From Zygnema cylindricum (Eukaryota > Streptophyta > Zygnematophyceae > Zygnematales > Zygnemataceae): a stretch of 18,442 bases of DNA. The stretch covers positions 126,001-144,442 of the forward strand of contig JBBHKE010001940.1 in the NCBI GenBank assembly GCA_037447655.1. Reading direction: 5' to 3'. Below, one piece after another: positions 9,082 to 18,023 of the stretch (position 1 is the stretch's first letter; every line of letters starts with the position of its first letter). Under the pieces are notes generated by a model, which made no database searches, was not told the DNA's origin, and saw only the letters and a list, made by a program, of their open reading frames with translations. Position numbers and translations under genes: made by a program.

Positions 9082-9138
9082 AGATGGAGAGAGATAGAGA
9101 GAGATGAAGAGAGATAGGGAGAGAGAGAGAGAGAGAGA
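8961..9138. repeat. GA microsatellite with GGAGA/TAGAGA interruptions
   Basis: About 178 bp of (GA)n broken by units such as TGGAGAGAGA and TAGAGAGAGA. It lies just left of the duplicated segment that starts at about 9186. Confidence 0.97.
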
Positions 9139-11576
9139 TCTTAGATAGTGTTATGGAAAATTACAAAAAAGGGGTTATACAGAGATTGCAGATTTCTGGT
9201 ATGAAATGTAAGGCTCACAAATTAAGTTTGAAGTATGTAAGGAAGAGGGAAAAAGGTGGGACGAGAGGATAAGGGAACGGGAGCCGAGTGGGAAGGGAGT
9301 GCGAGAGGGAGAGCGAGAGTCACAGACAGCCAACGATTGTAAATTCGAAGTAACGATATCAAACTAGTAAAAACTCAAACCAAAAGGAGATTACATTTCC
9401 AAAACAACGGTGGTGTAACCATCAAACTATGAAACATGATTGAAATGTAAAAATGTTGACGACCATTATAGGTAAGAGAGAAAATCCTTAAGGACTTAAA
9501 ACTCGTTTAAAAACAAGTTCGTCTTGTTATTTGTACAAATTCAACAAAGACGTGTATGGTCTTACATTTCGCTCAATGTTCCATCGACCATTACGGGACA
9601 CAATGTTACATTCAAAAATTCGTTTGCATCACTGTCAACTACATAAGATCTACATAACAGTCAACTACATAAGATCTACATAAAAACTGTAAGTTTGTAA
9701 AATATGAACCTTAAAACTTATAGTTTCAACAGTGTTGTGTATCAATATTCTCTAATCGATAACGTATATATATATATATCTTTTTTGACCTACCGATAAG
9801 TGATGTATTAATTCAATTTATCGATAAAGAAAAAATTGCAATACGTTGCCGATACAATGTCCCAATTTTTCAAAAATATTAATATCGCGATAATTGACTA
9901 GGCTCTTGAATAAACTCTCCCATGTTATCCTCCTTTCCATCTATGCTGCTTGATTTTTCTTGAAAATCTATAAGAAGATATATGAAGATGTTTTTCACGT
10001 TAGAAATTGTTAACCATTTTTGAAAATTCTAAGTGTTTGGAGCATGATATTTTAAAAGGTTAGAAAATAGAAAATAAAAATGCTCTACTTAGTGGTCACG
10101 GTTTGTTGAACTGAAAATGCTAATGGTTTGCTTTTTAAAAAGTCAAAAAATATTATGTTCGTTTTTGCTAAATTTTGATCTTGTACTTCTGGTCTTATAG
10201 AGTAAAACTTTTTTGTAATTGTAAAAAAGTGCCGCGCAGTCCGGATTTTTGCGTACTTACGAAGCGAATTGTGATACGTGATATGACTTACTGTAAACCA
10301 TATACAGAATATACTATAGACTATTTGCAGTAGAATATTACATTGTTTACACTACTAAAGTAAAGCAACATTATAAATCTACATTTATTGGCGAAAGCAA
10401 ATCGTGTCGGAGCTATATATCGGCCCCCATTGTTGTTCAATAATGAATATTGCTGTTCAATAACAAATAATGTCGATAACTAGAGTTATAGAGTTAGGAA
10501 ATTTCTGATACAGAACAATTTCTAAAATGCACGAGTAGTTCACTTAAGAGATCGTACTTATACGGCTTTGCGAGAGAAAATACTGTATTGCTTTTGAGCC
10601 CGAGGTGTACGCGCTACAAACAAAATTTTGGAATGTGGGAGAGGAGCGACCGACACGGAAGAGGCTGTGGGCGGCCACGTGTCACCAACTGGTGTGAACG
10701 GCCATCCATGTGAATCTGTAGAGACGATCACGACTCGCGAGGGCCCGGCCATCAAAAGCGGTCGTCCGATAGACGGTCAAGTTGGGATCTACTGGTTTGT
10801 CCACGTCTGCAAAAAGCGTTGTCCAGCGTGGCAAGTCTTGATAAACGATCTCCGGTCCATCAACCCAATTTTTATGGTCATTGGAAATATGCGAAAACCT
10901 TGTGCAAACGCTATAATCTGGTAACCTTGTATTATATGCGTATCGTGTGTGTTTCCAACAATAATCCGCATTTAGTTTTTGCACTTTTGATGCATGATTG
11001 CAACGACGCTTAGTTGTTCAATACGCGCTATTTTTTCGTTTTTTCTAGTTTCTACATATTGTACGTGACTTTTCAAAAAATCACAAAAAAACGTCTACTG
11101 TAAATAGAAACTGAAATTTTTGGAAACAATAGTCAAATTACGGTAACTGTACGAATATTTACGGAAACTGTACGGAAATTGACGAAAAGATTCGATGCAC
11201 GTATCAATACATTCTATTCAGGAAACTGTTCAGAATGTACATAGAATATTACGGAAAGTTAGCGTCACGTCTACGGACATTTCCAAACAGAGACGTTGCG
11301 GCGTCACACTATTTGAGCGTCGTAAGTTCAAAATGTGTACGGACGTCTTCTTTAAATTTTGGAAAAGAAGCCGCCATATATAGTTCATCAGTTGAAAGCG
11401 AAAATTCAAGGAAGACGCCATTACCGACGCCACGGGAGTAGTTAGACAATTTTATTCTGACAAAAAATGAGCATTTTGCAAGATTTGAACCTGGGCTAAC
11501 TTAATTATATTCTAACTGCTGACAATATTGACCGTAAGTAGATGATGTAGAAGTTCTTATGCATGCATGAGGAGTA

Positions 11577-11898
11577 ATAACTATTTAAATAGGGAATTGC
11601 TTATCACAGAGACGATATTTGCTGCGTGCAGGTAGTTGTTAGAAATTGTACATTTGAAGTACAATTTTGTACAAGTTACGTACCTTTAAGTTCAAATTAG
11701 ACGGTTAATCCGTCGAAAAACTTTGACTGGCGGATTATTGTAACGGCGGTTTAAAAATTGTCGCGCTTGCGAACGTCGACCGTCATAAAAAAAAAAACAA
11801 TGCACACGGCAGGCGCAGGTTTACTGTAACAAAACTGCGGCAACCACATATAAAAAAAATGGCTGCGCGCAAGTAGTTCACACTGACATTTGACTTGG
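11577..11898 (+). repeat. Long inverted repeat, left arm
   Basis: About 320 bp that is the reverse complement of 13398-13716, roughly 85-90% identical by eye. The arm carries a 17-bp direct repeat at 11621-11637 and 11862-11878 (GCTGCGYGCARGTAGTT). It lies inside the larger transposon and has no open frame of note. Confidence 0.88.
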
Positions 11899-11971
11899 AC
11901 GCTGACACAAATTAAAGGACGACGTACAACCTGTTTTAACTCGCACGAAACAAAATAAACTTAGTACAAAA

Positions 11972-12452
11972 CATAGTTGTTCAAATCGCGCGATTTTTCC
12001 TTTTTTCCGATTAAAACGTATAGTTCGTGACTTTTGAATTAATCGCAAAAAAACGCGATGTACTTTCTGTCCGGTAAACTGAACGGAGAATTTACGGAAA
12101 CTGTACGGTATCTACAGTAAATGTATGGTTTTGTACCCAAAATGTACGGAATTTGACTAGAAGATACGTTGCACTTCGTAGTACTTTCTGTCCGAGAAAC
12201 TGAACAGAAATTTAACGAGAAACGTACAGAATTGTACCAACATTGTACGGGATATAACCAAAAAAGACGGGAACTGTACGGAAAATATACAAACTGCGTG
12301 ATATGTAAAATTTATTTTTGTTTACATGTACAAAATAGTACGGATGAAAATTCATTAACGTTTTTTACGATTTTTTCAAAAGGTTCAATGCGTTTGTTAC
12401 GTATATTTCGTTGCGATTAAATCGTTCGCACTAAATGCCGTGAAGAACTATG
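11972..12452. mobile_element. 481-bp MITE with 8-bp target duplication, hAT-like
   Basis: Terminal inverted repeats CATAGTTGTTCA (left) and, as complement of the right end, CATAGTTCTTCA match at 11 of 12 bases. The element is flanked on both sides by GTACAAAA (11964-11971 and 12453-12460), an 8-bp duplication typical of hAT transposons. Its left about 230 bp resembles the left end of the host transposon (11011 onward) and its right end shares a 29-bp exact match (12352-12380 with 13794-13822). It is therefore a small relative nested in the larger element. It contains many ACGG words and no gene. Confidence 0.88.
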
Positions 12453-12699
12453 GTACAAAATAAAAAAGTGTATCTGCTTTTAAATATGGATGAAACTAAA
12501 ATGACGCTTCGTCACGCGCGACCAAATGAAGTCACACTATTTACGAATCAACACCTCCACAAAACGTAATTCACGGGTTCAGCGTCCCGGTTCGCGAGTA
12601 GATTTTATTTTTGCGACTAAGGGTGCGTCTCTATTTACTTGAAACTTAGAGAAAAAACTTTGTTTTTTAGCGCAGATCCGGCGGACCCGGATTTCGGGT

Positions 12700-13370
12700 G
12701 TCCCTATGTGTAACAACGACATAATTACTTAAGCGTGTGACGATTGTATACGCTGACAATGCCCGTGACGGCTGTCAACGTCTACAATCTGTGATGACGC
12801 ACTCTATTTTTTGTAGTAGGTTGTGACGTCGCATGAGATTTTGTGACATTGTAGACGTACTCCCATCCAGCCTGTGCCGTTTCACGGTTGAGGAAGATGC
12901 ACTTTGCCTTAGCGTCTCTTGTCCGCGCGATGTGAAATGGCATCGGATCTCGAGACCCCTGGCGAAATAAAATCCGTAACAGGCGCAAACGGACAAAACC
13001 AAACAAATTATGTACTTTGCCTTGTCGTACTTGAACGCAAACAGACAAAACATAGCGGATCGTGCACTTTTCGTCGTCGCTTAAATTCTTTTGAAATTTC
13101 CTGGAAATTTCTTACACGTGCGACTACGTGTTCTTATTTGTTTTTCGAAAAATCTTTGTTTTAAAACACATCTTCCCTGTGCTTTAAAGAAAAGTTTGAA
13201 GATGACGTTTTTTGGCGTGGCCGTGGGTCGAAGAACACAAAATGACAATATGTAGTACATCTTAAATTCGATGATGACGCAAAATGTACGTCTCATTTTT
13301 TCTTTTTTTTGTACGGTTGAAACTTATGCGGTACGGCTCTAAGTTTTATAGGAAAACGACAGAAAAAATC
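12700..13370 (+). repeat. Diverged dispersed repeat, copy B
   Basis: Collinear blocks match copy A at 7340-8190. It lies inside the 2.87-kb transposon, between the nested MITE and the right inverted arm, so it is either part of the transposon's interior or a passenger. Copy A lacks the transposon ends. Short overlapping frames on both strands are not coding by appearance. Confidence 0.5.
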
Positions 13371-13397
13371 CCTTACTTAGGCACATGGAGACGCACC

Positions 13398-13716
13398 CCA
13401 AGTCAAATGTGTGTGAACTACCTGCGCACAGCCATTTTATTTATATGTGGCTGCCGCAGTTTTGTTACAGTAAACCTGTGTCGGCCGTGTGAATTGTTTT
13501 TTTTTATGACGGTCGACGTTCGCAAGCGCGACACTTTTTTAACCGCCGTTACAATATTTCGCCAATCAAAGTTGTTCGACGGATTGACCGTCAAATCTAA
13601 AATCAATTGTACGTAGCTTGTACGGAAATGTACTTCAAATGTACAATTTCTGACAACTACCTGCGCGCAGCAAAAATAGTCTCTACGATTAGCAATTCCC
13701 TTGAAATATATCTTAT
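13398..13716 (-). repeat. Long inverted repeat, right arm
   Basis: Reverse complement of 11577-11898. The arms are not the transposon ends: they start about 565 bp inside the left end and about 165 bp inside the right end. Confidence 0.88.
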
Positions 13717-13883
13717 TTATCGACGGAAAGCGTACAAACACGGTACATGTTCAAACCAATTTGTTTAACATGTACGGATTTGTACGGAAAAAATCATTAA
13801 CGTTTTTTACGATTTTTTCAAATCACCTCTACGTATTGTACGCGCGTTCGAATCGTGCCTGGAATACGTTTTGAACAGCTATG

Positions 13884-14439
13884 GTTTAAAGCAGTCACCC
13901 GCTTCCATGGCCAATGAAATGACTCGAGTCAATCTTATTGGCCCTTAGGAGCTCTCCACGTTGCCAGTAACAGCAACAAAAAATACGATTCCGTGAAGGA
14001 CAAAAATATGTGAAAAATAGAAAATCCTTCTTTCCAGGTTTTTTTGGAATCAAATCCTAAGTTTGACGAATCACAATTTGACAGTTTGCTCTTTGCGCTG
14101 ACGAAAAAGGTTTCCTAAACTTGTTATCGGGGCATTTTCCGTATTCTTTTCGTATTCTTTTCTGAATTCGCACCCCAAAAGTACACGCGTACGGACAACA
14201 AACGGTGCGCCCGACATGCCCCGCCCCGCGAGTCGTTTTTTTCGTTTAGATCGTTGCAACTGTCCCGAAACTTTGGCCCTTGGGAGGTCGCAATCCTTTT
14301 TCAACCGTACGGAACTGCTGAAGAACGTGTCGCTAGGCGACAAAACAAGCGTACATTTGCTCGTCCCGTTTCCCCGTCCGTACGGCTATTTTCTGCCGCC
14401 GCACGAGTACAAATAAAACGAACGCCGCCGGGAAACAGA
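13884..14439 (+). promoter_or_regulatory. Orphan copy of the promoter of the Ole e 1-like gene
   Basis: Aligns to 17340-17904, immediately upstream of the leader of the gene at 18024. The last 280 bp differ at about nine positions, plus a 10-11-bp tandem duplication (CGTATTCTTTT, about 14141-14162) found only here. It ends at GGGAAACAG, the point where copy 2 passes into the pyrimidine-rich leader; here it meets a copia fragment instead. No downstream gene is attached, so any transcript would run into that fragment. Confidence 0.75.
13909..13943. promoter_or_regulatory. Nested palindrome: CCAAT arms around TGACTCGAGTCA
   Basis: GGCCAAT (13909-13915) and ATTGGCC (13937-13943) flank a perfect 12-bp palindrome TGACTCGAGTCA (13920-13931). 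Copy 2 keeps the core as TGACTCTAGTCA (17377-17388) and the left CCAAT arm but not the right. The core half-site TGACTC resembles bZIP-type sites; binding is inference. Confidence 0.45.
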
Positions 14440-14775
14440 TATTCTTATATTTTACAATACGGGTCATCTTAGCTTTCCATAGTAAAAAGTTACTACCATT
14501 AAATTTTTGGATGTCTGTAATTTTCCAAGAGCTCCGATACCATGTTGAGATTCTGAAGAAGTGGCCATAGGATCGATCAATTACAAGACTGGAAGCTAAA
14601 GAAAACAATTCTCTATATGAGAAAGCAAAGCTTAATTAGTGAACAAGAAAGAAGATAGATTAATTCCACGACAAAATAAGCTGTTAGTGCAAAACTAGCA
14701 GCAGGGAAAAATTGGAGAGAATAATCCGATTGATGATTGATTAATGCATGCTTTGGTACATTTTTATATGTGTAG
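14440..14775 (-). mobile_element. Ty1/copia fragment: LTR end, primer site and start of gag
   Basis: Read on the minus strand, an LTR tail with a TATA-like run (about 14766-14773) ends in TCTCA at 14546. A primer site TGGTATCGGAGC follows (14542-14531), then a frame containing KFNGSNFLLWKAKM (about 14510-14468), the usual copia gag beginning. The frame has no ATG between primer site and gag motif, and it stops abruptly at about 14440 against the duplicated promoter. It is a truncated relic from a family different from the element at 383-5963, since the LTR sequences do not match. Confidence 0.8.
14531..14542 (-). other. Primer binding site of the copia fragment
   Basis: Complement reads TGGTATCGGAGC, identical to 567-578 including the unusual G. 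Confidence 0.85.
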
Positions 14776-15084
14776 GTGTCGTGTAGACCTATGCAACTTG
14801 CGTGTCATGTAAAGAAATAGAATCTAACTTGTGACACACGTAGACCGATGAAAGACCGCCAAAGTACAAAATGTCCACATGCTTTTTTCGTCACGTATAC
14901 TCAAAATTTACGGCTACTTGACTTCCCGTACACTACAAGTCAAGGACACGAAAAACTTGACGTCTACATATATGTACCTTCACGTCTATCAACCGTACAT
15001 ATAACTAACAAGACTCCGGTTGACTTCTCTCTCACGTAACAACTTTGACCAACTTTGACTTTCTAGTCTTTCGCTGAAAATAGA
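14776..15084. other. Spacer between duplication copies
   Basis: The start (about 14780-14860) resembles the beginning of dispersed repeat copy A: ATGTAAAGAAAT followed by TTGTGAC...GTAGAC. The rest shows scattered GTACA and ACGTCTA words and no gene. Confidence 0.4.
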
Positions 15085-15904
15085 CGCAGAAATCTTAACA
15101 CTTCTTGTATGAAATCGTAGGCCCACAAATTAGATTTTAAGTAGGATAGGAAGACTACGCCATATTGAAGATAAAAATACGAATATTGTCTATATATGCA
15201 CCAGTTGGCACGGTGGAACGAGAACGTTTGATAGCAAGCTCATGTTATTTTTTGTAGAAATTCAACAATGTTGTGTATGGTTTTACATTTCGTTCAATGT
15301 TGCAACGACCATTGCTAGACGCAATATTACTCTCAAAACTGTGGTTTTGCATCACAATCACCAGCATAAGATCTACATAGAAACTGCAAGTTTACACTTG
15401 AACTTTAAAGCTTTGTTTTTAATTGTTTTTCTATATCAATAGCCTCTTATCGATAATGGATATGTATATTTTATAACTAAGAATAACCGATAAATCGATT
15501 CAATATATTGGTAAGGAAACAACATTGATATGTTACCAATATACTGCCCCAATATGTCGGTAATGTAAACCCTAATACCTACCGAGCCCTTGAATAACCT
15601 CTTCAATGTCATCCTCCTCTCCACCTATGCTGGTTGAAAATCTATAAGCTTAGATTCTAAGTTGTTGACCATTTAGGAAATATTTTCGGGTTTGGAGTTT
15701 GAAAATTCTTTAAGTGAGTAAGTAGAAAAAACTGCTCTACTTAGTGTATAGTTTGTTCAACTGAAAATGCTTATGATTTGCTTTTCAAAAAGTTATGATG
15801 TGCTTTTTAAAAAGTCAAAAATTGTTATGTTTGTTCTTGCTAAATTTTGACAGTGTACTTTTGGTATTATAGAGTAGGCCGTTTTTTGTAATTGTAAATA
15901 ATTA

Positions 15905-16567
15905 TTGTGCAATATTGCCGTGCATCGAGGATCCTTTGGCGATATTCGACGTGTACCTATTTATGGGTAACAAATAATCGATGTATCGCCTCGATATATC
16001 GAGAAGCTCAATATCATGATATTTACCGATACATCGGCTCGATATGCCGATGTATCTATACTGCGACATATTGAAGTTACGCTGGATTCCTAAAAAAATT
16101 CAAACCATCCCCCGCCCCCCCTTCCCCCCCCGAGAGCAGGGAGGGCATGGGGGGAAACGTATGCCGTATGATTTTCCGTACATAACATCTGTACAGCAAC
16201 TGTATGGAACTCATTTCTCCACCAAATATATAGCCATCAATTTTGTGGTCCAGGAGCGATACATAGAGCCGTCTAACCTTTCGATATTCGATGTATCGAT
16301 ATAGAATTTATCGCGATACTAATTTTCCCGATACACAACACTAAAGTGTACACCGTGTATCTCTATAAGAGTTATAAATTGTCTCGCCACTGAAAACATT
16401 TTTTATCCGTACACAATTGTCTGATTTTCAATTTGAAACTGCCAATTGGAAGCTGAGAACCGTATCTTTCAATCACAACCATCAGATCCACAATCCGCCA
16501 TGTGTGTACGGAGAAAAAGATGTTTAAACAGAACGAAAAAACATTAACTCTAATAGCGGATTCACGG
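15905..16567. repeat. Copy-2-specific insertion rich in CGAT hairpins
   Basis: Absent from copy 1, where GTAATTGTAAA is followed directly by GTGCCGCGCAGTCCGG. It holds clustered CGATGTATCG, TCGATATATCGA and CGATACATCG words. It also has a perfect hairpin with 11-bp arms (16028-16038 and 16046-16056) and a C-rich run at about 16109-16131. It looks like one or more small transposon relics; terminal repeats and target duplication were not identified. Confidence 0.5.
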
Positions 16568-17339
16568 TGTGCTGCGTGGTCCGGATGGAGTTGCGTACTT
16601 TCATTCAACAATGTACGGACCGAAGTGTGACACGTGGTATGTCATATTAAAACTATAAACAGTATTATTCATTTATTCTACAGACTACTATATTTCACTT
16701 TAAAGATCGTACTTTTCATTCACTGCATGAATCCGCAAAATGACACGCCAAACGATCCATGTGGTGTACGGCTTTGCGACAGAAAATCCTGTACGACCTT
16801 TTTGCCCGAGGTGTCCGCATTACAAACAAAATCCTGGAACGTGGGTGAGGAGCCACCGACATGGTAGAGGCTGCGGGCGGCCAGGTGTCAGCAACTGGAG
16901 TTACAGAAGTGGCCGCCCGGGTGAAGCTGAAGAGACGATCACGACTCGCGGGTTCCCCGCCATCAAAATTTACCGGCCGATAGACGGTCAAGATGGGATT
17001 CTAATCGTACGGCAAATGTCAGAAATTGTTTTCTCTCTCTGCCCGTGAATGCAGGACGCTGAACGTTTCGCCAAACATTGTACAGAATCTACTGCTTTGT
17101 CCACATATGCAAAAAGATTTGTCCATCGTGGCAAATCATGATAAACTATGTCCGCTCCATCATCCCGGTTTTTCCGGTCATCGGAAATGTGTGAAAAACT
17201 GTGCAAACGCTGAAATCTGGTACCTCGTATTGTATGCGTATCGTATGTGTTGGTTGCAATAATGTGCATATGCTAAGGGGTTTACCTGGTATAGCGTTTT
17301 CATGGGTTTTCAACCTTTTGATGTATGATTGCAAGGACG

Positions 17340-17904
17340 TTTAGAGCGATCAGCCGCTTCTCCCTGGCCAATGAAATGACTCTAGTCAATCTTCTGGGCC
17401 ATTAAGAGCTTTCGACGTGGCCATTAACTCCAAAAAAAAAAACGATTTCGCGAAGAACAAAATTATATGAAAATCCTTCTTTCTACAGGCGCTTTACGCG
17501 TCTCGAAGTATTTTTAAAACATCAAGTCCTAAGTTTGACGAATCACAATTTGACAGTTTGCTCTTAGCGCCGGCGAAAACGTTTCTTAAAATTTTTATCG
17601 GGCAGTTTCCGTATTCTTTTCTGAATTCGCTCCCCAAAAGTACACGCGTACGGACAACAAACGGTGCGCCCGACATGCCCCGCCCCGCGAGTCGTTTTTT
17701 TCGTTCAGACCGTTGCAACTGTCCCGAAACTTTGGCCCTAGGGAGGTCGCAATCCTTTTTCACCCGTACGGAACTGCTGAAGAACGTGTCGCTAGGCGAC
17801 AAAACAAGCGTACATTTGCTCGTCCCGTTTCCCCGTCCGTACGGCTATTCTTTGTCGCCACACGAGTACAAATAAAACGAACGCCGCCGGGAAACAGAAC
17901 AGCA
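17340..17904 (+). promoter_or_regulatory. Proximal promoter of the Ole e 1-like gene
   Basis: Directly upstream of a pyrimidine-rich leader. Visible elements are CCAAT (17368-17372), TGACTCTAGTCA (17377-17388), ACGCGT (about 17644), a GC-rich run (about 17678-17690), a short dyad TGTCGC-TAG-GCGACA (17787-17801) and an AT-rich ACAAATAAAA (17868-17877) that could serve as a TATA element, giving a start of transcription near 17900. All of these also occur in the orphan copy apart from the core palindrome difference. Function is inferred from position and conservation. Confidence 0.5.
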
Positions 17905-18023
17905 GCGACACCGCCTCTCTATCGCCTTTCTCCTCCGACTCTTCCACTTTTCGCTTCCTCGCTTCCCTCCCTCTTTTACTTTCTTTCCACCCGCTCCTTC
18001 TACCTTTTTACGCTTTCCTCAAC

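Larger units (their letters stand above)
11009..13883. mobile_element. Non-autonomous DNA transposon, hAT-like, inserted in copy 1
   Basis: Copy 2 is uninterrupted at the matching point (GTTTAGAG, 17339-17346), so this 2.87-kb block is an insertion. Ends are related: left TAGTTGTTCAATACG (11011-11025) and, as complement of the right end, CATAGCTGTTCAAAACG (13867-13883). About 60-90 bp inside each end lies a matching inverted block (11070-11094 and about 13800-13822). The right flank GTTTAAAG matches the empty site; the left has only GCTTAG, as if the first bases of the element and the end of the duplication were lost. No transposase frame is seen. Superfamily is inferred from the 8-bp target duplication of its nested relative. 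Confidence 0.7.
9186..14439 (+). repeat. Tandem duplication, copy 1 (orphaned upstream region)
   Basis: Collinear with 15085-17904 in direct orientation. Matching blocks include about 9200-9240 / 15108-15145, 9540-9670 / 15255-15385, 9915-10225 / 15590-15905, 10228-10310 / 16568-16650, 10555-11008 / 16760-17339 and 13884-14439 / 17340-17904. Without its 2.9-kb insertion copy 1 is about 2.4 kb. Copy 1 alone has extra sequence at about 10340-10545; copy 2 alone has about 15905-16567. Distal blocks look roughly 75-80% identical by eye and the last 280 bp about 97%. Short frames here are not supported as genes. Confidence 0.88.
15085..17904 (+). repeat. Tandem duplication, copy 2 (linked to the gene at 18024)
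   Basis: Direct, collinear duplicate of 9186-14439 without the transposon. It carries a private block at about 15905-16567. The block 16760-17340 corresponds to 10555-11008 but with extra sequence at about 17000-17085. Its right end joins the leader of the gene at 18024, so it is that gene's upstream region. Confidence 0.88.

Noticed and set aside
8961-9138. Repeated units as a possible array of spaced repeats
   Set aside because: A plain GA microsatellite with interruptions; there are no spacers.
14071-14343. Minus-strand frame shared with 17494-17802
   Set aside because: The shared part follows from about 97% DNA identity of the promoter copies, and the frames diverge through length changes outside it.
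16109-16157. C-run followed by G-run as a terminator or structured RNA
   Set aside because: Mononucleotide-like tracts with imperfect pairing, not near a gene end.
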